Source: Ciona savignyi
Lineage: Eukaryota > Chordata > Ascidiacea > Phlebobranchia > Cionidae
Assembly: GCA_000149265.1 (NCBI GenBank)
Contig: CH003046.1
Coordinates: 1,368,717 to 1,432,716 of the forward strand
Length of the DNA: 64,000 nucleotides
Direction of reading: 5' to 3'
This document shows positions 32,757 through 58,235 of the stretch, one piece after another; positions within the stretch are counted from its first letter, which is position 1, and each line of letters starts with the position of its first letter. The position numbers and the translations under genes were made by a program. Below the pieces are notes generated by a model that saw only the letters and a list, made by a program, of their open reading frames with translations, was not told where the DNA came from and searched no databases.

Positions 32757-33035
32757 TCCGGCCAAATAGCTGGTCAGGTTAGTGCGTTGCTTTTTACCCG
32801 AAAGATTTGAAGGTGTAAACTCACTGGTTTGTAGCTTGTGTACTTGGGTAAGTAACTTACCGAACATTGACGCAACCCAGTAGATTAATGAGCTCTACTT
32901 AAGTTGAAGGAACAGCTTAATCATATACAACTCACAGCAATAGTTCCCCTTACCCGACAGTAGGCGCAGGTCCATCTATGATTGCCTATGTGATAACGCC
33001 GCCTTATTTTTCGCATTCACGGAGATAAAAGAAAA
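32757..33035 (+). mobile_element. tRNA-SINE copy
   Basis: 'CCGGCCAAATAGCTGGTCAG' head, 'GTAACTTACCGAACATTGAC', 'CCAGTAGATTAATGAGCTCT', 'CAATAGTTCCCCTTACCCG' and the 'ATTGCCTATGTGATAACGCC' end in family order. Confidence 0.75.
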
Positions 33036-34154
33036 ATATTTTGTATCTCTAAGCTTTATATGAAAAATGCATAAATAGCAGTTTCCTAGATTTTTGTGAT
33101 ACCGGTCGCAAACATACCATCGTCTGTAAATGGATTCTACCTAGTTGGAGCAAAGCTCATGGCTTTCCTATACTCCACTAATATAACAAACCCCGGGTAA
33201 ACTTTTAAAACATAAGTAAACGAGTCAAACTTCATAAATTTGCTGTCGCTTGTATGGATAAATAGTGTTAACCATTTGATCATAGGACTGTGTTACTGAA
33301 CTTAATAATAGCAAGATGGGATATATTAAGTGTTGCTGCTACTGCGGGGAATCCCCGGTATAACCGATCAGTTGGAACCCTGCAAGGAGCTCGTGATAAA
33401 CGACACAATCCGGCAAGTACTCGGGTTTGTAATATTTTGCCATTTTTGCTGTCGCGTGCTGTACAAAGATGCGGGTTCATGTTCAAGCCGGGGACCGCCT
33501 TTCAAAAGGCTCTCCAGCTCACTCTGGCGGAGGATTTAAAACGAAGAGAAGCGAGCAGATTGAAAGCATTGACAAGAGCGATACTTTGGGGAATGACCAT
33601 ATGGTAAGCACCGATGAATTAGATTGCGTCTTAATTCGGAATAATGTGACACTGGACACGTGTTTTAGAGTGTGCAAAATCAGCTTAATTAGCTACTCCG
33701 GCTTTATACATGAGAATACAGGATAAAACGTCCATAGCTAAAACAAGCACGATGGTAATATGAAAAGAAAACGGGAAATCTAAAAGCCAAATTTGACCCA
33801 TGCATATTACGTGCAAGTGATGTATGCCAGGCGACTGGGCGTCGCACTGGAATTCGTGCGTTTCAATAGGAAAATTCGAATAATGATGCAGTGGATCTGC
33901 TGTATGCTCCAGCGATAAACGCATCATAAAGTCGCCGCATCCGCTTCTACAGCGTGCGTTTCAACAGGACTCATAAAGAATTGATTTAAAAATGATTGAG
34001 CGAACAAACGCACGGCGCACGCGGACGCCATCGAGCGATTATAATAGCACATATATATTTATACTGGATATACTAAGGGAGGGTCGCAAAATGCCGAGTC
34101 TTGGGAGAACCGTGACGTTGGTTCGGGTCACGTGGCGGTCACGGTCGGCGTGAT

Positions 34155-49551
<15,397 letters not shown>

Positions 49552-50286
49552 CTGCAAGTGACAAGCAAACCCAACGTTCGCTTGATGACTTCAGTTAAAA
49601 TAAATTTTATAATTGAGACATGATGCGGTATCTCTAACTTAAACCAATTATTATTATATGGTTACTTACACCAGCACTTGTCCTGTAATGATTTTGCAAT
49701 AAAAGTGGTTTCATTATTCCTGTATCTGTCTATTGTGCATTGTGTATTTTGGTGAGTTTGATCTTTTCAAATGCTTAATTGGTTCGCATCAGAATTTTTA
49801 TATTGCCACAAATACAAGCGCAACTGTATTTAATTATATATAAATCCATGGGCATGGTTATAAAATTAGTTGTACAACAAAGCTTAAAAATAAAATAAGG
49901 AAAAGGAAGAAGAAACTTAAAGCATAAAACCGATATTGGAATAAAAGTTAGAGGTCAGGTTTAAGACAAGATACTTTTCTTTTTTTTAATTATAAAGTTT
50001 TTTTCTTTTGATGATGCCAAAGTTTAATGCCTGTTTAGTCTAAGGACCAAAGTGGCGGTTAGATTGATCCACACACTTTTTACTTTGCAAAGGCACTTAA
50101 CGGGGTATTTCGTTAAACTGGCGAATTCTAGTATAGAAAATATGAAGTATGTACAACTAAAAAGCTCCGGCAAAACGATTGGGGGGGTGCAATGGACCCA
50201 GGTAATCTATTGGGGGGAAACTAAAGAAGAAAAATGGAAATCTGCACACTAAAATAAAATTTATGGTGTTGGGGTTAGGTCTAGGG

Positions 50287-50603
50287 CAGGGATGTCCAAC
50301 CGTTTATTTTAGTGGGCCGCATTGTCACTTAAAATAATTCAATGGGCCGCAGAACCTATTAAATTTCAAGAAAAATGGGTATCTAAAGAAACATTTAAAA
50401 ACCATTATAGCTATATATAATCTTCCTGTTGCTTCCATACTATAGCCTACTATTACTGCGCCGCTAAAAGCTGACTGGTACATTTTAATTAGGCTAAGAT
50501 TCAAAGTGCAAAATACTACTTGGAGTGAAAATGACTGGCGGGCCGCACAAAAACCTCAGGTGGGCCGCAATGCGGCCCGCGGGCCGCAGGTTGGACATCC
50601 CTG
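50287..50603. mobile_element. hAT-like MITE with perfect 8-bp target duplication
   Basis: Perfect 15-bp inverted ends CAGGGATGTCCAACC and GGTTGGACATCCCTG; flanks GTCTAGGG at 50279-50286 and 50604-50611. GGGCCGC blocks near both ends. 317 bp, non-coding. Confidence 0.96.
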
Positions 50604-50830
50604 GTCTAGGGTATAATTAATCAATCAATCATATTTATTTGTGCACAAAAAAAAGATTAAATAATATGAAAAGTTAAAGGTAGTTCTAGCATTTAAAATA
50701 GTGTTGCAGTTGCCCATATATTGTTGTCCCAACACACAGGGAGAGGGATAACTACTCCCTATACAATTTAATTTTTATTTTTGTTCCTTTCGCTGCAGCG
50801 TTTACCACCAACAATTTAAAAATACATGTC

Positions 50831-50858
50831 ATATATATATATATATATATATATATAT
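50831..50858. repeat. (AT)14 microsatellite
   Basis: Uninterrupted AT dinucleotides. Confidence 0.95.
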
Positions 50859-50989
50859 CAAAACAAATATGGCGTTAACTGAAAATCCAACAATTAACAA
50901 AAAAAAATACCTACTGTGGCAAGATAGCCTACTACAGCAAAACGGCAATGCACCAAAAAAACTTATCTAGTTTGGTGCCACCCTGTGAA

Positions 50990-51265
50990 AGATTAGCAGG
51001 TTCCCCGTGTCCCTGCTAATCTGAAAGGTTGTAAGTTCGAAACTTATAGCTAGCTAGTGACTTTTGGCAAGGAACTAAGCAGATAATGCTTGAACCTTGT
51101 GGATTAATAGGTTCTACATAATTAAAGTAACGTATTAATCATACAGAACACACTGCAATAGCTTCTGTAACCCAAGAGCGTGAGGTAATCTGACGATTAC
51201 CAGTGTCATCACGCCCCATGGATTTTTCCATTCATTAGAATAAACATGAATAACCTTCCTAAACC
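50990..51265 (+). mobile_element. tRNA-SINE copy
   Basis: 'CTGAAAGGTTGTAAGTTCG' with B-box-like GTTCGAAAC, 'TAGCTAGCTAGTGACTTTTG', 'GTGGATTAATAGGTTCTAC', 'ACACACTGCAATAGCTTCTG', 'TGAGGTAATCTGACGATTAC' and GAATAAACATGAATA end. Confidence 0.85.
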
Positions 51266-51954
51266 TAAACTTTTTTACACTTTTAATCAGTATAACCTTT
51301 TATATTGTACATAAGATAACAATTGTCCTACACATCAAACAGTTAGTAATACCGATACAGGCTCCACCACCTCCACTGGTACTACACCTACCGAACGATT
51401 GGAATAGTAACGTCTGTCTCCGGAAACTTCACTACATAACCTAGTGGTCTTCGAATTTGACCTGCAATTCAACAGTGTGGTAGCATCCGTTGCGGAAACT
51501 TCGGGTCGATAGTGCCAAATAAAGCCTACTGAACCGAAGTCGGTAAACACAAAAGTACTTAACATATATACTCTGGGTAAACAATCTGAACAGTTTTTCG
51601 ATAGGAAGTTAACTAAAATACCACTCACAATTTAAGGAGAGAGAGAAGTATGACGTAGTTTTAATATAAAAAAAATACTTGTTTTTTCCAATCCAACAAC
51701 TCCGGTTGACCCTTCACCGCGTATTTACCTTACCTAACCATTCGACATAAACATACCCTTCACCCCCAAACGAACCTATAACCTAAATTTACCCCATTTC
51801 GTTCTCCATGAGTGCCGCTGGTTCCTTTTTTCAATGGTAATGACGCACACTAAATTTCTCTCAAACTGGTTAAGTGCTATATTGGTTCCATTTTAGTCAA
51901 ATGGATGTTTGTGTCATTTCTATGCTGGCGAATGAGGAAATCGCGTTGAGGGAT

Positions 51955-52215
51955 TTATCAACTGTTACGTTAGATAACTCGGGCCAATGGTTATTTATTT
52001 AAAATCATTGATCGACACAAGGCCCAATTTCCAAAGCTAATGCAGTGTGTTTTATATAATGGGGAAGTTACTACTGTTTTATATTAACCCATTATTCCAC
52101 TGGGTTCGTGTAATGGTGCCTATGATCTAGAAAACAACCAACTAGTCAGGGCCTAGTGCCGATACAGCAATCTTTCAGCTAAAAGTCAGCGCACTAATCA
52201 ACTATTATATCAGGC
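51955..52215 (-). mobile_element. tRNA-SINE copy
   Basis: Minus strand carries GCTGAAAGATTGCTGTATCG, CTGACTAGTTGG, 'TGGAATAATGGGTT', 'CACTGCATTAGC' in family order; diverged. Confidence 0.65.
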
Positions 52216-52364
52216 CAGAAAAATCAACACATTAATGCAATAGCTGTACATACTATTTGAGAGAAAAAATCCAAATTAACTTTTACGATTTTAATTACAC
52301 TAATTTCCATTTATAATAAATATTTCGATGTTTCTTAGTAAAATTAAAATCGGTATGTTTACTT

Positions 52365-52470
52365 CCCAAAGGCACTAACCCGACGCTGCCTTGGCCTAGT
52401 GATTTAATGGGTTTAACAAAATGGTAGAAAGTCTTTATCGTATTCAACTAATTGCAATAGTTTATTCTGT
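52365..52470 (+). mobile_element. tRNA-SINE fragment
   Basis: 'TCCCAAAGGCACTAACC', 'CTAGTGATTTAATGGGTTTA' and 'CAACTAATTGCAATAGTT' match the family middle. Confidence 0.5.
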
Positions 52471-53015
52471 ATTAATTTTTGTTCATGTACATGTTTTCAA
52501 AACACGTAGAATGTAGATACAAAATCATTAGGGCTACCATATGAAGTTAAGTCTTCCATAATTTAGTCAAAAATGTATGAATTTTCAACTTACAACGTAA
52601 AAGAAATCATTGATGGTACAAATAACCGTCAATCAAATGAGCGATAGTAAATGATATTCGGATAATGCAAATTACACTTTTAGGGTGGTTCATTCAATTA
52701 GGCCTACAAATAGGTAAGCCAGCGATATAAGCATTACTGTTGTGGCAGATTTCGATATGGCCATGTTTTTCGGAGTAGCCAATTGCGTTACAAACTTATA
52801 ACGTTTTACTCCTTACAACTAAGGTTTTTAAAACTGCTCTTAATAAAGTAGGGAAAAATGAAAACGGAAAACTCGTAGTTAATATAAAGTCATGATTACA
52901 CGTTAGGAAAAATGGACGGGGTCGTAAAACGCATAAAAATCGGTATAATGCGGCATACGCGGCGAGAAAGGCGTAAGATGTCATATAGAATAGTTTAGTG
53001 GCAAGTATGAACTAT

Positions 53016-54570
53016 TTACATCTGAAAACTTATGTCGATGTCAGTCGATGACCTTTTGTCCACAATTTTGTTGGCGTTACTGTTTCGTCCTGGTTCGTTA
53101 ATCTCATTTGTAGCCGACCCGTTGTCGCCCTTGAATGATCTGTACCGGCTCACAAAAGATGCCTGCTTGCTACTGTTGCTTTGTTTACTTTTACAACAAA
53201 TTATTTTAGTACCAGATCGGTAGGTTGGTGAGATGAAATATAGTGTAACAAAATGCGAGCTGCCCCCAATGATATACATGGCAAGAAATATGGCTGACAG
53301 GTTGGCCACAGTTTGGCCGGTTTCGCGGTAACTGTCAACAGCCGATGGCGACCTGGTGTCATGGCCAGCCAATGAAGTCGGTGTTAATATATTTCGAGTG
53401 GAGAATATTGCCTCCGAACCTGCTAGAACGTCGGTTGCAAGCAGCGCAATCAGTGGTAGAATCCAAAAACACATCACAGCTACAGTTACGAGCACAGCTC
53501 TTGTTTCCGTGATCTCTCTCAAAAAGGATCTTGTTTTGTCGAAAGGTGTTGGGGTTGATATTGACGCTAGGTCGTCTACTTTTAACGCGGAAGATTGGGA
53601 CAAACGTCGCTCAATTGTCGGATATTTCAACCAACTTGGTGGAAGAGGAGCGTGCGACTCTGTTCGAGGTCGGGTCGAACCGCTTGGCTCCTCGGGAATT
53701 TGGATGGAATCGGTGATAATATCTGCTAAGCTTGTTTCCTGATAATTCATGACAACTTGCTGGGAATGTTCGGATCTGTGCGAATAGCCAGCATCGTGAG
53801 TTGTCGTTTCATCCTTCGATTCGGATGCTTTTCGGTTCTTTCCTAACCCGGTCATTGTATAGTTTTCTATGGCCGTCTTATTCGAGCTGAATTTCCTTGG
53901 TTTCCCTTTATTTGAAAGATGCAACTTATCGGCCGCTTTCTTCTTGTTGTACAAACAAATCGTGGCGGAAAGAAGTGAGATCAACAGACACAGCGTAGGT
54001 AAAAATACAAATGATGATGTATAAGATTGCCGTCATTGTGGTGTACGACCTCAATACTGCAACGAAGGCTACGTCCGTAAAAACTCTTGCATTTTGTATC
54101 GTCAGGTATTCGCCGTAGAGTAATAAGCGAACTTTACAGATATAGGTGACGACTACAGCAAAGGTTACACAAATTGAAATCGCCATAAAGATATACAAAC
54201 CAACAATAAAATGTCGGACATGGGTTTTCGTGGAAGTGTTAGTTCCTGAAGTATATATCGGTTCGTTTGATATTTTATCCGACGCCATGACAGGTGGTTG
54301 TTTGGCCATGTAATCCCTCGGCTGCAAACCCAACAAAGTGAACCATCGCTCAAGCACGGCACCTAGCATTGCGTATAAGTGGAATAATACCGCTATGTGA
54401 AAGCATACACCCGACACATTTTTTAAAGTCGGCAGTTGGCGCTGTTGAGTCAACGTGTCGTCAAGCGGTGACTTCAGCAAGTAGTAAGCGGTTGCGGCAA
54501 GAATTGGGAGCAGCACACAACTTGATATTAATCCAGTTATCGCCAGCCATATTCGAAACGTGACTTGGGA
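53016..54570 (-). CDS. GPCR exon 2 (TM2-TM7, tail)
   Basis: SQVTFRIWLAITGLISS to TDIDISFQM and TAA at 53016-53018; needs one base skipped at 54001-54005 for a single frame. Confidence 0.82.
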
Positions 54571-55721
54571 CTGCAAACAAAATAAAATAATTATTTTTTT
54601 TATATAACATCCTCTTACGGAGGCAAAAATATAAATTCCCATACGAAACCACTCCTGCGGAATAGCGAATGTGTGTGTGGATAATCAGAATTGTTTAGAT
54701 TTGAACGACCCGGTCAATATCGTGACGTCCGTTTTTTAGACTTTCGATATTTCTACGAAACACTAATAAATCGTGCACAAAATGATTCATTGGGGTCACG
54801 ATATTCGTTGTTTGGAATATTTAAGATTTCTAGGTTAGTATTTTTTTCCGAAATAAGCCGTGCTCAAAAAGAACTAACTGAGAATCAATTTTTTCGACTT
54901 GGAATGAATATCGTTGTTGAAGTGTTCAACCGTTTACTTTATATACTGTTCGGCGATTGAGCGTTAATAGAAAATTATTGTGAATGGAAAAACGCAGGAG
55001 GGGTGGCACATGGGCAACTGGAAAATTTCCTTTGTATACACCATCGGGTCAGGTTCGAACGATGCCATTTAAGTATCTTGTCCAAGAACAAAACGACCAG
55101 CCGGTTGTCGAATTTGATCCAACCACCTTACCAACAACTGAGTCAACACATCGGATATATTAAGCATTTAAACAGGTTATTTATCTATAGGAGTTACTCG
55201 TTGGACAGTAATCGGATACATATCAATACCATACAGGCCGGGTCTGTCTTTTCAAACGTTATATGCATAAAGTTGTTTACGTTCTCAGCTAATAGCACAA
55301 AGCGAAATACCCAAATTGATATCTAAGTTTCTAATGTCATTTAATTTCATTATGAAAGTTACCACGAAATTTCGCAATTATAACAAGTCGTGATTTGGCT
55401 TTGTGCTACGAGATATTTTAATGTTAGTCCAATGTTTACATTGAATGAAGCATTGTGACGTTTTGCTTCTTTTAGCTTTTCATTGCCGACAAGCGCTTTT
55501 CGACGAGAAGCACACGAGCTTGCAACTGCCAGCAGGTTTGCCACCATAGATACGAGCAGAATGGCCGACGCAATCCCAATTGTACCAATGATCGTAACAC
55601 GACAAGAGGGCGATAGAGCGGTCCAAATTGCGGTTTCGTTGCGAAATCCATTTTCAACGTTTTCGTCCTGAAATTTCAACTCCGACGATGCAGAACAGAA
55701 CGGGAAACGAAATTCGTTCAT
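53016..55721 (-). CDS. Rhodopsin-like (class A) GPCR with long third loop, apparent frameshift
   Basis: Two exons: 55440-55721 (94 codons, donor gtaaac, phase 0) and 53016-54570 (acceptor gtttgcag). Exon 2 has 3n+1 bases. An extra base in the A5 run at 54001-54005 splits the frame inside TM5; skipping it gives about 611 residues. N-terminus has NET glycosylation site (Asn28). TM1 about 43-67 (MVANLLAV), TM2 from FRIWLAITGL, Cys at TM3 start (GVCFHIAV) and ERW in place of DRY (GAVLERWFTLL), TM4 FIVGLYIFMAISICV with a Cys afterwards for the usual disulfide, TM5 with ILPTLCLLISLLSATIC, then an intracellular loop of about 150 residues. TM6 VTVAVMCFWILPLIALL and TM7 ANLSAIFLAMYIIGG with SxxxY rather than NPxxY. 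Ligand unknown; no subfamily assigned. Confidence 0.85.
55040..55180 (-). mobile_element. tRNA-SINE fragment in GPCR intron
   Basis: Minus-strand GGTTGGATCAAATTCGAC head, GACAACCGGCTGGTCG and 'CTTGGACAAGATACTTAAAT' match the family 5' half. Confidence 0.5.
55440..55721 (-). CDS. GPCR exon 1 (N-terminus, TM1)
   Basis: MNEFRFPFCSASSELKF to RHNASFN; ATG 55721-55719; phase 0. Confidence 0.85.
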
Positions 55722-55804
55722 ATTTTCAGCGGAAGAATTGTGAACAAATAAATAATCTCCGACGAACCACTAAGCAGTTAAGACCTTAATTTAAAAATAC
55801 ATAT

Positions 55805-56015
55805 AGGTTAAAAAGGATAGGATAGTAATGGGTTTTCTTCATGAATGCCACGGCAAATTATAACTGTCTTAGTTAGGTGCTGTATATAGTTAAGAAACTT
55901 CTTTAGTTTTAGTAGAACTCATTAATACACTTAATGCAGGCGATGTACGCTAGGCACCTTACGACTGGACACAACCAACTTGCAAGTCATCAGTTTCTTT
56001 CTTCAACCATTTCAC
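55805..56015 (-). mobile_element. tRNA-SINE copy upstream of GPCR
   Basis: Plus strand shows GGATAGGATAGTAATGGGTT (tail), 'TTTTAGTAGAACTCATTAAT', 'GCGATGTACGCTAGGCACC', 'GGACACAACCAACTTGCAAG', i.e. the family reversed. Confidence 0.7.
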
Positions 56016-57347
56016 TAAAAGGCGATGCACATTCATAAACTATTTAAACAAAAACTGAACAGAAATAAACTTTCCACTAAAATAATATACGCCTATATAC
56101 TTTTTGATAAAAAAACTGCAACCCTACAAAATAAGATCAGATATGCAATGCCAAGCCATTGTAGAAAAATAGTTGTATCTAAAACATCTATAGCAATGTA
56201 CTTTGTATATCCAAGCCTACCACATTTTTTCACATATTACTTTGTCAAGCGTCTTGATACTAATAAATTCAGCTCGTGACTGTTGCTGTTGAAAGAAATC
56301 TCACGAATATGGTTAACTGCAATCGACATCAAATTCCTAGAACCCGAAAGAATATTTGCTCATGGTATATCAGAGTATGTCATCTGTGGGTAACAGTAAT
56401 AAGCAAGCCTTCTTCTGGTGAAAAGAGCTGTAAGTGATGTATACGATTCTGTAATGCGGTTCGGTACTACACGCGGTCGGAATTGCCGGTTATGTTTCGG
56501 AGACTCTTTGCAAGGCACATCTCGAAGTTGGTAATGTTGTATTCTAATAAGTGACTATATCGTCAGGTGGCGGGTTGACGACGTCATTTCTTTGCGCTAA
56601 CTACGTGATCGTACGAGTTCACACAAACGCAAATTTGTATATATGCAGAGACTGTGTGACCTAATGGCACGACCAATTCTTGTACAGCATGTATTTCAAA
56701 AACGGACTAAGTGGAAAGCCCTTAACTGTTACGAAGTTTGACCCACTAAAATAGTTTTGCATATATAACTCTATCGATGTCCAACTACTTACCTCGGCAC
56801 GACTAGTGCATATACATATCTTTATTATCTATATACTGCAAAAGGCAGTGATTCTGAAGTAATATTCTGAAGCTATTATGTCCATTTTGTTGATTAATAA
56901 TTGAGTTCTCAGCATGACCAAGATGTTTCCAGTTATTCCGGAAATTAGTCGTAAATGTTTAGCTGCGAGGAAGTTATTTATATCTAACAAACCCTCGTTG
57001 CTGCAGCAACGGATCCAGTTGGTCGGTTTACACGCAATATGCTTTACATAAGTTTGTAATCGATTTTTTTAGCAAAATACGAATTGATGTTAAAGCATTG
57101 AACATATACATTTTTACACTGCGTTGTTTTTTATTATTTGATCAAACCAGTTTTCTAAAAATAATGTGGTACGCGAGCTGACAGAACGATCAAACTAAGC
57201 TTCTTCTTATTCTTTTTACCCGGGGCACGGGTAAATCGCTTTGATTAAACAGATTTAAATCCAATATTTATATTTATGTGATGATGTCTTGCAAAAAAAC
57301 GGGACATTCAGCCAGACATAGATTAATAAAGTGTTTATGCTCGTGCC

Positions 57348-57353
57348 TTTTAT
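57348..57353 (-). other. Polyadenylation hexamer of INSM-like gene
   Basis: AATAAA on minus, 26 bp past the stop at 57379; close for a 3' UTR but the first on this strand. Confidence 0.5.
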
Positions 57354-57378
57354 TTCATACAAATCGTGCGTTGACAAG

Positions 57379-58235
57379 TTACATGCGATACTGGATTGAA
57401 GCGAACAAACGGCCCATGTTGACAAGCGAGTAATTATCATGCAAGTATGGGTACGGCGGTATGGACCAACCAAGCGCGCCAGGCGCGTATATGGAGGGAA
57501 CTAATTGCTCGTGGCTGCGTAATGCTTGGTAGGTCGCAATAGAATTGCCGGTCAGCTTGGGCGAGGTGTCCAGTTGCACGGTTGGACCAGGGAGGCCTAC
57601 AAACGCGGCATGTACCCGAACCGATGGTTTTTGTACTTTTTCATCTCCGAGCCTGGTAAGATGGGCGATGCTGTGGTTTAACTGATCACAAACAGGCCTC
57701 GTTCGTAGGTCAAGCGGTGTTTCAGAATCGTTATTCACCGTTGTGTCGTGGGAAATAGTTTGTTTGCCTTCAAAATGTGTAATCGGGGAGTTTCTAGCAG
57801 ATAGTCGATTTGCGTCCAATGCTTCAGCCGCCATTGCCAGCGTGGACAGATTACATTTCGGTGACGGCATTTCTTTCGTCATCGATATTGGGTGTGTCGC
57901 AATGCTTGGTGTGTTGGTGCCGACCGAAGGCTTCGATGCAGATTCAGTTGAACCGAGATCGATTCCGTGCTTGACCGATGCATGTTTCTTGCGGTTTATA
58001 TCCCTCCTAAACCTCCGCTTGCACGCGGGGCAAGGATAGATCGCTTTGATCCGACCAATGTGTACTTCGGTATCCGATTTGCCGTCCGAAGCCACACTCA
58101 GTGGAGAGGCAGGCGGGGAAGTTGTAACTTGATGCTGGACTTTCGGAAAGTTGACATTAACGAAAGGTGACAACCTCTCAGGGTCGGTATCCATTTTTCT
58201 TTTCTTCTTGCTTGGGCCGCTCTTTTTGTTCATTT
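57379..58235 (-). CDS. insm: INSM-like last exon (finger 3, PLDLR)
   Basis: [20 protein letters not shown] to [12 protein letters not shown] 57379-57381; acceptor ttactgcag. Confidence 0.92.

Larger units (their letters stand above)
28135..34154. other. Gene-poor 6-kb interval upstream of ERG-like gene
   Basis: Lies between the ERG-like 5' end and the AKT 3' end, both on minus. Probably holds ERG 5' UTR exons and cis-regulatory DNA, but none can be fixed by reading. It contains a SINE at 32757-33035 and an NRF1/E-box patch near 32434-32452. Long open frames here (31186-31581, 32120-32533) show no family features. Confidence 0.5.
49552..53015. other. Interval between AKT 5' end and GPCR 3' end
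   Basis: No exon recognised. Contains an hAT-like MITE (50287-50603), an AT microsatellite and three SINE copies. The AKT promoter and any 5' UTR exon probably lie here. Confidence 0.5.
55722..57378. other. Intergenic between GPCR and INSM-like gene
   Basis: 5' end of the GPCR meets the 3' end of the INSM-like gene. One SINE copy (55805-56015); nothing else recognised. Confidence 0.5.
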
